NCBI RefSeq assembly: GCF_010448835.1
Contig: NZ_CP048409.1
Coordinates: forward strand, 4,257,501 to 4,321,500
Length of the DNA stretch: 64,000 nucleotides
DNA from: Draconibacterium halophilum
GTDB taxonomy: Bacteria > Bacteroidota > Bacteroidia > Bacteroidales > Prolixibacteraceae
Direction: 5' to 3'
The first letter of the stretch is position 1; the number at the start of each line of letters is the position of its first letter. Positions 8,484 through 17,291 of this stretch are shown piece after piece. Below the pieces are notes generated by a model, which worked only from the letters and a program-made list of their open reading frames with translations, had not been told where the DNA came from and did not search any database. Position numbers and translations under genes: made by a program.

Positions 8484-8541
8484 ATTATCTGCCCGGATGG
8501 CAGATAATAAACTCCCGTTTCCCCGACGGGAGTTTTCTTTT
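8484..8541 (+). terminator. Tandem hairpins with T tract upstream of susC
   Basis: Hairpin 1: perfect 10-bp stem ATTATCTGCC (8484-8493)/GGCAGATAAT (8499-8508), loop CGGAT. Hairpin 2 begins at the next base: AAACTCCCGT (8509-8518)/ACGGGAGTTT (8526-8535), then TTTTCTTTT. Hairpin 2 is a terminator; hairpin 1 may be part of the same small transcript or an attenuator ahead of susC, whose start is 152 bases downstream. Confidence 0.65.
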
Positions 8542-8687
8542 GGAAAAATAACAAAAGCGAAGGGTAAAAACGCTTGAGTATTAACATAAGTTTTGTCTGT
8601 GAAACAAACATGGCAATCCTTTTCGAAGAAGAAAAGGATTAAAGTGCACGTTCCATAGGACAGTTTAAAATCTACAATTTGAATCAT

Positions 8688-11600
8688 ATGAAAAAACTAC
8701 TTCTATTAGTTGTAGCTTTGTTTTTTGGAGTGAGTCTGGTATTCGCCCAAACAAAGCAAATTAGGGGAACGGTTACTTCATCCGACGATGGAATGCCAAT
8801 TCCCGGTGTTTCGGTTGCGATTAAAGGAACCACTACCGGAACAACCACCGACCTGGATGGTAACTTTACGTTAACCGTTCCTGCCAATGAAATCCTTGTT
8901 TTCTCCTTTGTTGGGATGAAACGACAGGATGTGCCTGTTACCGACGCCACCGTCTACGACATTAAGCTCGTTCCCGATGTAATAGGCGTTGATGAAGTTA
9001 TGGTTGTAGCCTACGGTACTGCAAAAAAGGAATCGTTTACAGGCTCAGCTGGAGTTGTCGATAATGAAGTGCTGCAGAAAAGGCCCGTTGCGGACATTTC
9101 GAAAGCTTTGGAGGGACAAATTGCCGGAGTTCAAACCACCTCTGGAACCGGACAACCCGGCGAAGGAGCGGAGATTATTATCCGTGGGTTTGGCTCCATC
9201 AATTCAAGTAACAATCCGCTTTATGTGGTCGATGGTGTACCTTTCGATGGTAACCTGAACTCCATTAATCCGGGAGATATTGAATCGATGACTATTTTGA
9301 AAGACGCCTCAGCAGGCGCACTCTACGGTTCGCGTGGAGCAAACGGAGTGGTTGTTATTACCACTAAAAAAGGTCAGTCGAAAGAATTATCGGTGGAATT
9401 AAAAGCTACCTACGGATTTTCGAGCCGCGCCATTAAACCTTATGAAACCCTGAGTACTGCAGATTTTATCGAAGCATCGTTTCAGGGATATAAAAACGCG
9501 TTGATTTATACCGACGGTGTTCATCCCGATTTAGCTGGCCCAATGGCAGTTGAGGCGCTAAGAGGCGGAACCGGAATCTTTGGTGCTAACGAGATGTACA
9601 ATCCATACAACATGCCCGTTTCTCAACTGATCGATCCGCAAACCGGACAGGTTAATCCTTCTGCTAAGTTGCTTTACGAGTCGGACTGGCTCGACGAAGT
9701 TACCAACGACAATGCAACACGTCAGGAGTATCAACTATTTATAAATGGTGGCTCCGATAATTCGAAAGTATATGCATCATTAGCCTATTTGAAAGATGAA
9801 GGTTTGCTGAAAACTACCGATTTTGAACGTATTTCAGGAAGAATTGGCGCAGAGCTGACACCTAAAAACTGGTTCAAATACGGTGGCAACATAAATTTCT
9901 CAAAAACAGAAACCACGTACCTGGGTTACGATGGAACGACATCAAACTCTAACGTTTGGTACTCGGCGCAATTTATGGCCCCCATTTATCCGGTTTATGT
10001 ACAAGATGAAAATGGCAATCCCATTCTTTCGGAAACCGGCAAAAAACAATACGACTATGGTTTAACTCGTCCGGCGGGTGCAAATCCCAACTGGAATCCT
10101 GTTGCTACTTTATTTGAAGATGCCTATGAAACAACTGCCGATAACCTGTCGGGAAGATTCCATTTAAACTTATTAGGTCTTGGATTAGGCAGCTCGTTCG
10201 ATGGGCTTTCATTTACGACAAATGTTGGTTTCGACTACATTAACACCAACCAAACAGTATATTGGAATCCTGAATTTGGTAATGCTGCCAATATTGGCGG
10301 CTATCTGGACAAAACCAACACCCGAACTCTTTCGTACACCATAAACCAACTGTTGCGTTACGAGAAAGACTTTGGCAAGCACAGTATTAATGTTTTGGCA
10401 GGTCACGAGTTTTATAAACTTACCATGAACGAAATGGAAGGTTCAAAATCGGGCTTCCCATACGCGGGAATTAAAGAGCTGGCACCCGGTTCAACAACTT
10501 CAGGGCTTACCTCTTTCGAGGATAATTATTCCATCGAATCGTTCCTTAGCAATGTTACTTACGACTTCTCCGATAAATATTACCTCTCGGCAAGTTTCCG
10601 TACCGATGGTTCATCGCGTTTCCACAAAGATTACCGTTGGGGTAATTTCTGGTCGGTTGGTGGATCATGGCGAATCAGCGAAGAGGGTTTTATGGAGGAA
10701 ATGACTTTTATTGACAACCTGAAACTAAAAGCAAGTTACGGGAAACAGGGTAACGATAATATTGGAACTTACTACGGCTGGCAGTCGCTGTATAACCTCG
10801 ACTGGGCCAATGCCAACCTCAACGGAGCCTTGCTTTCATCACTTGAAAACACATCGATAAAATGGGAGGAAAATAACAACTTCAACGTAGGTGTGGATGC
10901 CGTTCTTTTCGAACGATTTGATATTAGTTTTGAATATTACCGCCGCCGGACAGTGGATATGCTGATGGAAAAACCAATGGCTACATCTTTAGGTTTCGAC
11001 AGCTACTGGGCCAATGTTGGAGAAATGCTGAACACTGGTTTTGAATTCAATGCAAATCTGAGTCTGATTACAAATCCGAATTTAGTTTGGAATGCGAATC
11101 TGAACCTTACGTCGCTTACGAACGAGATTGTTGAGCTGGATGGCGAAACAGATCAAATTGTAAACGGTAATACTATTCAGCGTAAAGGCGAAGAGATTAA
11201 CTCCTATTACCTGGCACAATCGGCCGGAGTTGATGCTGCTACCGGAGCCCAATTGTATTGGGTATACGACCTGGATCCTGATGGAGAACCGGGCGCTTCA
11301 TACATCTCTGATGATTACCAGAAAGCATCGCAAAGTAAACGGATATCAGGTAGCCGAATACCCGACTTTTATGGAGGCTTTGGCAGTAGTTTTAAATTCT
11401 ACAAAAACATCGATATGTCATTCATGACTACATTCTCTGTAGGCGGAGAAGTTTATGAAAGCGTTTATGGAAACCTGATGAATCCGATATACATCGGTAC
11501 TAACTACGCTGCAAATGTAGAACGTGCCTGGAGAAAACCCGGCGATGTAACTGACGTTCCGCGTATTCAGAATGGAACGGGATTCTCGCGTCCGTTTACC

Positions 11601-11843
11601 GACAGTCAGCTAATTGATGCATCGTACTTTGCAATAAAAAATATTACTGTAGGCTACACGCTACCTAAAAACATTCTACAAAATATAGGTATCGAAAGCG
11701 TACGCGCATATGTAGCAGTCGACAACCTGGCCATTTTCTCTCATCTCGATGGTATGAATCCACAGTATGATTTCTCCGGAACTACCGATTTTTCATACAC
11801 TCCGGTCAGAACAAGTCTTTTCGGAATTGAATTAAAATTTTAA
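8688..11843 (+). CDS. SusC/RagA-family TonB-linked outer membrane protein
   Basis: TonB-dependent transporter that imports oligosaccharides or other large nutrients together with its SusD partner. The ATG at 8688 is chosen over a TTG at 8679 because it gives a clean signal peptide (MKKLLLLVVALFFG...FAQ). Next come a carboxypeptidase-regulatory-like beta-sandwich (IRGTVTSSDDGMPIPGVSV...), the segment EVMVVAYGTAKKESFTGS linking to the plug, the plug signature IIIRGFGSINSSNNPLYVVDGV, and a ~22-strand barrel ending in a C-terminal phenylalanine (IELKF). Length 1051 is typical. susD follows after 12 bases. No glycoside hydrolase or sensor is adjacent, so the substrate is unknown. Confidence 0.96.
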   Translation: MKKLLLLVVALFFGVSLVFAQTKQIRGTVTSSDDGMPIPGVSVAIKGTTTGTTTDLDGNFTLTVPANEILVFSFVGMKRQDVPVTDATVYDIKLVPDVIGVDEVMVVAYGTAKKESFTGSAGVVDNEVLQKRPVADISKALEGQIAGVQTTSGTGQPGEGAEIIIRGFGSINSSNNPLYVVDGVPFDGNLNSINPGDIESMTILKDASAGALYGSRGANGVVVITTKKGQSKELSVELKATYGFSSRAIKPYETLSTADFIEASFQGYKNALIYTDGVHPDLAGPMAVEALRGGTGIFGANEMYNPYNMPVSQLIDPQTGQVNPSAKLLYESDWLDEVTNDNATRQEYQLFINGGSDNSKVYASLAYLKDEGLLKTTDFERISGRIGAELTPKNWFKYGGNINFSKTETTYLGYDGTTSNSNVWYSAQFMAPIYPVYVQDENGNPILSETGKKQYDYGLTRPAGANPNWNPVATLFEDAYETTADNLSGRFHLNLLGLGLGSSFDGLSFTTNVGFDYINTNQTVYWNPEFGNAANIGGYLDKTNTRTLSYTINQLLRYEKDFGKHSINVLAGHEFYKLTMNEMEGSKSGFPYAGIKELAPGSTTSGLTSFEDNYSIESFLSNVTYDFSDKYYLSASFRTDGSSRFHKDYRWGNFWSVGGSWRISEEGFMEEMTFIDNLKLKASYGKQGNDNIGTYYGWQSLYNLDWANANLNGALLSSLENTSIKWEENNNFNVGVDAVLFERFDISFEYYRRRTVDMLMEKPMATSLGFDSYWANVGEMLNTGFEFNANLSLITNPNLVWNANLNLTSLTNEIVELDGETDQIVNGNTIQRKGEEINSYYLAQSAGVDAATGAQLYWVYDLDPDGEPGASYISDDYQKASQSKRISGSRIPDFYGGFGSSFKFYKNIDMSFMTTFSVGGEVYESVYGNLMNPIYIGTNYAANVERAWRKPGDVTDVPRIQNGTGFSRPFTDSQLIDASYFAIKNITVGYTLPKNILQNIGIESVRAYVAVDNLAIFSHLDGMNPQYDFSGTTDFSYTPVRTSLFGIELKF

Positions 11844-11855
11844 AACAAACAGATC

Positions 11856-13436
11856 ATGAAAATAGATAAGATTCTTATCCTGTTATTTTTAGTATTTGTA
11901 GGTTTTGCCTGCCAGGATGAACTGGATACAAACCCTACAGACAGTACATCGGGCGATGTTTTATTCTCCGATGTTCAGAAAGCCAATGTGGCACTTAATG
12001 GAATTTACCGCGCCATGTACGTAGCCGACGAATGGTCGGCAAATTGGGCCGACGAGGAGTTCGGGGTTACAGCATTTTTGCTTACCTACGATCTTATGGG
12101 AGAAGACATGGTACAAAACGAAGGCGGAAGTGGCTGGTTCTGGTTCGACTATATGTATAACGTAAAATCAGATTACACCCATAAAAGTGGTCGCCCTTAT
12201 TCGGTGTGGTTTTTCTACTACACTGTAATTTCAAATGCCAACTCGATTATTGCAGCACAAGACAATTTAACCGGTGCACCATCGGAGATAAGTAGCCTTA
12301 TCGGGCAGGCTTATGCCTTGCGTGCGTATGCTTATTTCAGTCTCATACGTTTCTATCAGCAAACTTATGTGGGTAATGAAGATGCTCCGGGAGTTCCAAT
12401 TTATACCGAACCAACTACCAATGTTTCGGAAGGAAGTCCACGAGGTACAGTAGCCGATGTTTACACGCAAATTGATGCCGATATTCAGCAAGCACTAACA
12501 TTGCTCGATCCTGATGTGGCCGCACCACGTATACATCCGTCGCATATTGATTATTATGTGGCCAACGGATTGAAAGCACAGGTTGCTTTAGAAAAGCAAG
12601 ATTGGACAACCGCCGAATCGGCAGCTACTATTGCCATGAGTGGAGGAACAACAATGTTATCACGCGAGAACCTTGCAAATGGCTTTGGATTTAACGATGC
12701 CAACTCAGGAACAGTTCTGTGGGGCTTGCAAATTATTTCCGAGCATATTAGCGACACGCAATCATTATTTGGACATATGGATGCCAGCACATCGTCGTAC
12801 GCTGAAAATGCCCGTAAATGCGTAAGTTCATGGCTTTACAACCAAATGGCCAGTACCGATGTGCGAAAGCAAATGTGGTGGAATGGACCGCTGGAAGAAA
12901 ATGCCAGTTTGGGAACTCAATTGAGCTACAACCAGTTTAAATTCCGGTTTTCAGATCCTACAAACGCTTTGGGCGACTATATCCTTATGCGTCACGAGGA
13001 AATGATGCTGATAAAAGCAGAAGCACAGTGTATGCAAGCCAAATATGGTGAGGCCAGAACCATTCTTACCGAACTGATGGCCGAGCGCGATCCTAATTAT
13101 GACATCTCGGGATTAACCGATGCAAATACACTCACTGTTAACGATGCAAACGGCCCGACAACTCCTCTGGGAGGTTCGTCAACTTTGCTCGATGAAATTA
13201 TCCTGCAACGACGCATTGAACTGTGGGGCGAGGTAGGCCGCATTCTTGATATTAAACGTTTAAAAACAGGTTTCTCTCGCAATTTCGAGGGCAGTAACCA
13301 CACACAAAAATTACTGTCGCGCAATACATTAAATCCGGAATACCCTGATTTTGTGATGTCGATACCTCAATCGGAATTTGATGGAAACAATAACATGAAT
13401 GATGTTAGCGATCAAAATCCATGGGCTGACAATTAA
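11856..13436 (+). CDS. SusD/RagB-family nutrient-binding lipoprotein
   Basis: Cell-surface lipoprotein that forms the lid of the SusC transporter and binds the substrate. Lipobox VGFAC with the lipidated cysteine at residue 19. The N-terminal SusD-like region includes NGIYRAMY and AYALRAYAYFSLIRFYQQTY (TPR-like helices); the C-terminal RagB/SusD region includes ILQRRIELWGEVGRILDIKRL. The 526 residues are the normal size. The C-terminus (SIPQSEFDGNNNMNDV...) has the usual ending form of Ser-Ile-Pro-Gln followed by a Glu and Asn-rich tail. Follows susC by 12 bases. Confidence 0.95.
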   Translation: MKIDKILILLFLVFVGFACQDELDTNPTDSTSGDVLFSDVQKANVALNGIYRAMYVADEWSANWADEEFGVTAFLLTYDLMGEDMVQNEGGSGWFWFDYMYNVKSDYTHKSGRPYSVWFFYYTVISNANSIIAAQDNLTGAPSEISSLIGQAYALRAYAYFSLIRFYQQTYVGNEDAPGVPIYTEPTTNVSEGSPRGTVADVYTQIDADIQQALTLLDPDVAAPRIHPSHIDYYVANGLKAQVALEKQDWTTAESAATIAMSGGTTMLSRENLANGFGFNDANSGTVLWGLQIISEHISDTQSLFGHMDASTSSYAENARKCVSSWLYNQMASTDVRKQMWWNGPLEENASLGTQLSYNQFKFRFSDPTNALGDYILMRHEEMMLIKAEAQCMQAKYGEARTILTELMAERDPNYDISGLTDANTLTVNDANGPTTPLGGSSTLLDEIILQRRIELWGEVGRILDIKRLKTGFSRNFEGSNHTQKLLSRNTLNPEYPDFVMSIPQSEFDGNNNMNDVSDQNPWADN

Positions 13437-13453
13437 TACAAAAAGAAAATATT

Positions 13454-14244
13454 ATGAAAAAAATATATTCACTACTATTTCTCCTGGCCGCTATTTTAGC
13501 AAGCTGCGACCAGGACAACATCGGACCTTGTACGAACCTGAAATGTCTTATGTCGCTTTTAGCTCATCAATTGTTCCCGAGAATATACTTTCTGCCGAAA
13601 ATAACTATTCGGTAAGCGTTCAAATTGCTCGTTCCAATATTGATGAGCAAACTAGCGCGCAGGTTTCTTTAGAAATGAATGATAATATAGAAGGATTATT
13701 TGGTCTTGAAAGTACTTCTGTAACTTTTGCTGAAGGGGAAGGAAAAGCCTACGCTAAAATTGTGCCCCTGGTAGATATATCGCAAATTGATGTTTCCAAA
13801 GTCTATGAGTTTAAACTCAATTTATTAGGAGACAATGTTTCAGAATTCTATAGCCAAACGACATATAGAGCTTCATTTTTATTGACATTCGAGTCGATAG
13901 GAACGGGAACACTCAGTTCCGAGTTTTTTGGGAATGAAACGACTGTTCAGCTTGAAAAAGCACTTGAAGCTGATGTTTACAAAATTATTGACTGCTATAC
14001 TGAAGGTTACACCATTTCGTTTTCGGTTGACAATGATAATAATATCTTCTATGCAACCCAGCAAACGGGCTATGAAGATCCGGATTATGGAATGGTATCG
14101 TTGGAAATGCCCGATTCGGAGGAACCGGATTCCTACTACATGGGAGAACCTTACAGGGATGGAAACACATTTTACCTTTTGGGACGTTTCACCGTTGAGG
14201 CCGGGAGTTACGGACATTGGTACGAAGTACTTACACTGCCCTGA
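13454..14244 (+). CDS. SusCD-associated lipoprotein, reading frame broken by one missing base
   Basis: From ATG 13454 the frame gives a clear SpII signal (MKKIYSLLFLLAAILASC, lipidated Cys18) followed by DQDNIG, then drifts into a wrong frame. The remaining protein (TLYEPEMSYVAFSS... to ...YEVLTLP) is in the other frame. Adding one base after the GG at 13523-13524 joins them into 263 residues. Residues after the signal look like beta-sandwich repeats (VSLEMNDNIEG, VTFAEGEGKAYAKI; Calx-beta-like pattern). Position after SusD suggests a surface glycan-binding role analogous to SusE/SusF; I do not recognise the family. It ends 30 bases before a terminator. Confidence 0.8.
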
Positions 14245-14274
14245 GAAATCAACCAAATAGAAAACACTTAATCT

Positions 14275-14302
14275 GGGCTGCCTGTTTTGGCAGCCCTTTT
14301 TT
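14275..14302 (+). terminator. Rho-independent terminator of the susCD operon
   Basis: Perfect stem GGGCTGCC (14275-14282)/GGCAGCCC (14289-14296), loop TGTTTT, then six T. Confidence 0.9.
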
Positions 14303-14340
14303 CGTTCTGTTCTGAAATTTTCAATCAGTAGTAAAAACTA

Positions 14341-14682
14341 AGATCATAGCTCTTAGGGAAATACGTGAATCCGGGTAAAGTTTCTTTCTACATCGTTATT
14401 GGTATTTAATAATTTAAGTGTTATTGAGTTTTCACCAAAATCAATGGAATCAGCTCCTCTTTTGGCTTGTACGGATATCTTAAATCATTCTCTTTTACAA
14501 TCGACAATTCGTTAGCCCTGTTTTAGTTATTTACAATAGATAACGTCAACCTGATGTTGTAATTCTGCAAAGAAACAGGAAAAGAAAGATTCAGATTTAT
14601 TTTCGGGAATTTATTTTATTTAGCCGACTGAGTAACTTTAATGTAATCGAAATAATCGCCGGCCTCCAGATTAATATAACGT
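14341..14682 (-). pseudogene. Remnant of a decayed minus-strand gene
   Basis: No intact gene, but minus-strand translation gives protein-like stretches separated by stops. One frame reads RRYINLEAGDYFDYIKVTQ then, past an in-frame stop, FPKINLNLSFPVSL and YNIRLTLSIVNN. Another reads KISVQAKRGADSIDFGENS followed by LKLLNTNNDVERNFTRIHVF and a stop. The family is not recognisable; the GDYFDYI pattern resembles tails of secreted carbohydrate-active proteins, which is a guess. It lies between the susCD terminator and a complete acetyltransferase gene. Confidence 0.35.
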
Positions 14683-15243
14683 CTAATAATCGCGCGGATC
14701 GTCTTCAACAATGGCGTAATGGTTATTGTCTTTCCACTCTCCGCGTATGGGTAAAATTTTACGGCGCAGTCCTTCACGGGTCATTCCAATTTTTTCCAGT
14801 ACTTTTATTGATTTTGCATTTTCGGTAGCGACTCCGGCCTCTACTTTGTGTAACCCAAAATCGTCAAAGCCCAATAGCACCAATCTTTTTGCAAGTTCTG
14901 TTGCATAGCCATTTCTCCAATGTGCAGGATCGAGTTTATAATAAATTTCACCGAGCTTAAACTTATCGTTCGACACTGAAAATCCGGCGACGCCAATAAA
15001 GGCTCCTGAATCTTTCAGCAAAACTTTCCACATAAAAGAACTTCGCGGAGTTTTGCTTTTCGCCTCCATTTGCTGATTTAGAAATTTCTCAGTTTCCTTA
15101 ATTGATTTTGGAATTCCGAGGGTATTAAATTCATCCACTTTGGGAATGGAATGCAACCGATGTATTCTTTCAAGGTCTTCCATTTCAATTTCCGAAAAAA
15201 TCAGCCGTTCGGTTTCTATTGTATTTATTTCAGAATTGCTCAT
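14683..15243 (-). CDS. GNAT-family acetyltransferase, RimJ/RimL-like
   Basis: Predicted acetyl-CoA-dependent N-acetyltransferase of 186 residues. The fold matches the RimJ/RimL group: TERLIFSEIEMEDLERIHRL at the N-terminus, GVAGFSV strand, EIYYKLDPAHWRNGYATELAKRL with the acetyl-CoA loop RNGYAT at 110-115, then HKVEAGVATENAKSIKVLEKIGM and the C-terminal REGLRRKILPIRGEWKDNNHYAI. Members acetylate ribosomal proteins, antibiotics or small metabolites; which one cannot be told here. Starts 10 bases after the stop of the cyclophilin gene on the same strand, so the two probably share a transcript. Confidence 0.87.
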   Translation of the reverse strand: MSNSEINTIETERLIFSEIEMEDLERIHRLHSIPKVDEFNTLGIPKSIKETEKFLNQQMEAKSKTPRSSFMWKVLLKDSGAFIGVAGFSVSNDKFKLGEIYYKLDPAHWRNGYATELAKRLVLLGFDDFGLHKVEAGVATENAKSIKVLEKIGMTREGLRRKILPIRGEWKDNNHYAIVEDDPRDY

Positions 15244-15253
15244 CTTTTGGTTT

Positions 15254-15832
15254 TTACTGCAGCCGCATTTCTTTAATCTTCACTTTCTCCACAAGTGTTT
15301 GCTGATTATCATTTTGTTGTTGGATTTTCCGAACTACATCCATTCCTTCCACAACTTGTCCAAAAGCTGCGAATCCCTGCCCGTCAGGATTTCGTTTGCC
15401 TCCAAAATCCAATTCGGGCTGGTTGCCTACACAAATAAAAAACTCGGTAGATGCTGTGCCCGGCTCCATACGTGCCATCGAAATTGTGCCATCCAGATGC
15501 TTTAAACCTGAAGTTTCGGTTGTTTCGTGTGCAATTGGTTTTATGGATTCAAACCGTGGTTCAGTGTAAATTCCTCCCTGTATCACCTCTATTTTTACAT
15601 CGTTATTGGGCTGATTATCCATTCGTACCACCCGGTAAAACAAAGCATTCTCATAAGTATTAGTATCTAGATGCTTCAGAAAGTTATTAGCAGTAACCGG
15701 TGCATTTATTGTATCAATTTCAACAATAATTTCACCTAGTGAAGTTTGCATTTTTACACGAGGCAGGCTCTGAGCAGCTGCCTGACACGTTATTACTATT
15801 ACAGTAATAAAAAAGATTATGGCTTTCCTCAT
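15254..15832 (-). CDS. Secreted peptidyl-prolyl cis-trans isomerase, cyclophilin type
   Basis: Predicted periplasmic proline isomerase assisting protein folding. An N-terminal signal peptide (MRKAIIFFITVIVITCQAAAQ) precedes a short cyclophilin domain: TSLGEIIVEIDTINAPVTANNF, FYRVVRM (catalytic arginine), GTISMARMEPGTASTEFFI and GFAAFGQVVEGMDVVRKI. The 192 residues fit the compact bacterial PpiA/PpiB class. The region around residues 70-105 (NNDVKIEVIQGGIYTEPRFE) departs from the canonical FHRVI..FMIQGGD spacing but keeps the QGG. Likely co-transcribed with the downstream acetyltransferase. Confidence 0.9.
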   Translation of the reverse strand: MRKAIIFFITVIVITCQAAAQSLPRVKMQTSLGEIIVEIDTINAPVTANNFLKHLDTNTYENALFYRVVRMDNQPNNDVKIEVIQGGIYTEPRFESIKPIAHETTETSGLKHLDGTISMARMEPGTASTEFFICVGNQPELDFGGKRNPDGQGFAAFGQVVEGMDVVRKIQQQNDNQQTLVEKVKIKEMRLQ

Positions 15833-15925
15833 AATTTATGTTGAAGATTATTTTTTACTTGCATTCAAATGTACAAAAAACGGTTTTGGGAAACCAAAAC
15901 AAAAGAATATTACAAGATTAGGCTC

Positions 15926-17227
15926 ATGAAGAAATTTCAAATCTTACTATTTCTGCTATTGCTGTCGGCAGTTACTTTTTCCCAAAACACGCTTAAGTCC
16001 TTTCTCGAAAATCAACCCGAAATTAAAAGTGTTGAAGAAATGGGGCACACCGACTTTTTTGTGGCTAAATACAAAATTATGGTGGAGCAACCTGTCGATC
16101 ATTCCAATCCATCAAAAGGTACATTTTTACAGCGGGTATTGATAGCCGACAAAGGTCTTGACCAGCCTGTAGTTTTTATAACCGAAGGCTACAACGGCGG
16201 TTATTCCGAAAACCCAAATTATATAACTGAGCTTTGTCCGATATTGGGTGCAAACCAAATTTGTATGGATCACCGTTATTTTGGCGAATCGATGCCGGAA
16301 CCTTTAAACTGGGATTACCTTACAGTGCGCAATGCCGCTGCCGATCATCATCATATTATTCAGATGATGAAAAAATATTATTCGGGAAAATGGATTAGTA
16401 CCGGTATTAGCAAGGGCGGGCAAACCACTGTTTATCACCGCTGGCTTTATCCCAGCGATGTTGACGTTTCGGTACCATATGTTGCGCCGCTGAATTTTGG
16501 TGTTGAAGATGGCCGCCACGAGCCGTTTATTGCCAACACCACCGGAACTCCTGAAGGTCGTGCAAAAGTGCGGGCATTCCAACTGCATATTCTTAAAAAC
16601 CGTGAAACCTACCTGCCGCTACTTGAGCAATATTGCACCGACAAAAATTACCACCCGCTTTTAAACAATGATGAACTATTGGATTATATAGTGCTGGAAT
16701 ATTCGTATGGATTATGGCAATATGACAATTCTCCGGATGATATTCCGGCTTTGGATACAACTGCCGAAGAACTGTTTGCACAACTGGTAAAAGTTTCGTC
16801 GCCAATGTATTTATCGAGCGAAGGAGTGGATATCTTCAAATCGTTTTATGTGCAGGCAGCCCACGAACTGGGTTATTACGGTTATGATGTAAAACCGTTT
16901 AAAGACTACCTGTCGATAAAAACGGCAGAGGGTTGGTTAAACCGAATTTACCTGTCCGGACTTGAGATTAAATACAACAAAAAGACTGCGAAACAGGTAA
17001 AAAAATTCATTCAAAAAACCGATGCAAAAATACTGTTTATTTATGGTGAATGGGATCCATGGTCGGCCTCGGCATTTGAAGTACCCAACAAACCCAATTT
17101 CCTGAAGATTGTAAAACCAGAAGGAAGCCATAGTACCCGGATTGGTAATTTACCTGATGAACAAAAACAGCAAGTAAAAGCAAAACTTGAAGAATGGCTG
17201 GGCATGGAAGTGAATATTGAGATATAA
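15926..17227 (+). CDS. Secreted serine peptidase, S28/S37 (tripeptidyl aminopeptidase-like)
   Basis: Predicted exported alpha/beta-hydrolase peptidase of 433 residues. The ATG at 15926 is preferred because it yields a standard signal peptide (MKKFQILLFLLLLSAVTFSQ); starting at 15869 would place 19 charged residues in front. Catalytic serine in GISKGGQT, aspartate in YGEWDPWSA, histidine in EGSHSTRI, matching the Ser-Asp-His order. FITEGYNGGYS and DHRYFGES flank the oxyanion region. The pattern resembles the Streptomyces PS-10 (S37) group found in gut and marine Bacteroidota. Divergent from the cyclophilin gene; transcribed alone. Confidence 0.85.
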   Translation: MKKFQILLFLLLLSAVTFSQNTLKSFLENQPEIKSVEEMGHTDFFVAKYKIMVEQPVDHSNPSKGTFLQRVLIADKGLDQPVVFITEGYNGGYSENPNYITELCPILGANQICMDHRYFGESMPEPLNWDYLTVRNAAADHHHIIQMMKKYYSGKWISTGISKGGQTTVYHRWLYPSDVDVSVPYVAPLNFGVEDGRHEPFIANTTGTPEGRAKVRAFQLHILKNRETYLPLLEQYCTDKNYHPLLNNDELLDYIVLEYSYGLWQYDNSPDDIPALDTTAEELFAQLVKVSSPMYLSSEGVDIFKSFYVQAAHELGYYGYDVKPFKDYLSIKTAEGWLNRIYLSGLEIKYNKKTAKQVKKFIQKTDAKILFIYGEWDPWSASAFEVPNKPNFLKIVKPEGSHSTRIGNLPDEQKQQVKAKLEEWLGMEVNIEI

Positions 17228-17266
17228 AATTACAGATTGAGCAAGGCTGAAAGGCAAATCACTAAA

Positions 17267-17288
17267 CTTCGACTTCGCTCAGACTGAC
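17267..17288. repeat. Short dispersed repeat fragment (CTTCGACTTCGCTCAG type)
   Basis: The word CTTCGACTTCGCTCAGACTG ends just before the stop of the EamA gene, in the convergent gap. Words of this form (CGACTTCGCTCAG) are familiar pieces of dispersed intergenic repeats in Bacteroidota. Only one copy is in the window. Confidence 0.4.
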
Positions 17289-17291
17289 TTT

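Noticed and set aside
8679..8687. TTG start of the SusC-like gene
   Set aside because: The ATG three codons later gives a standard signal peptide.
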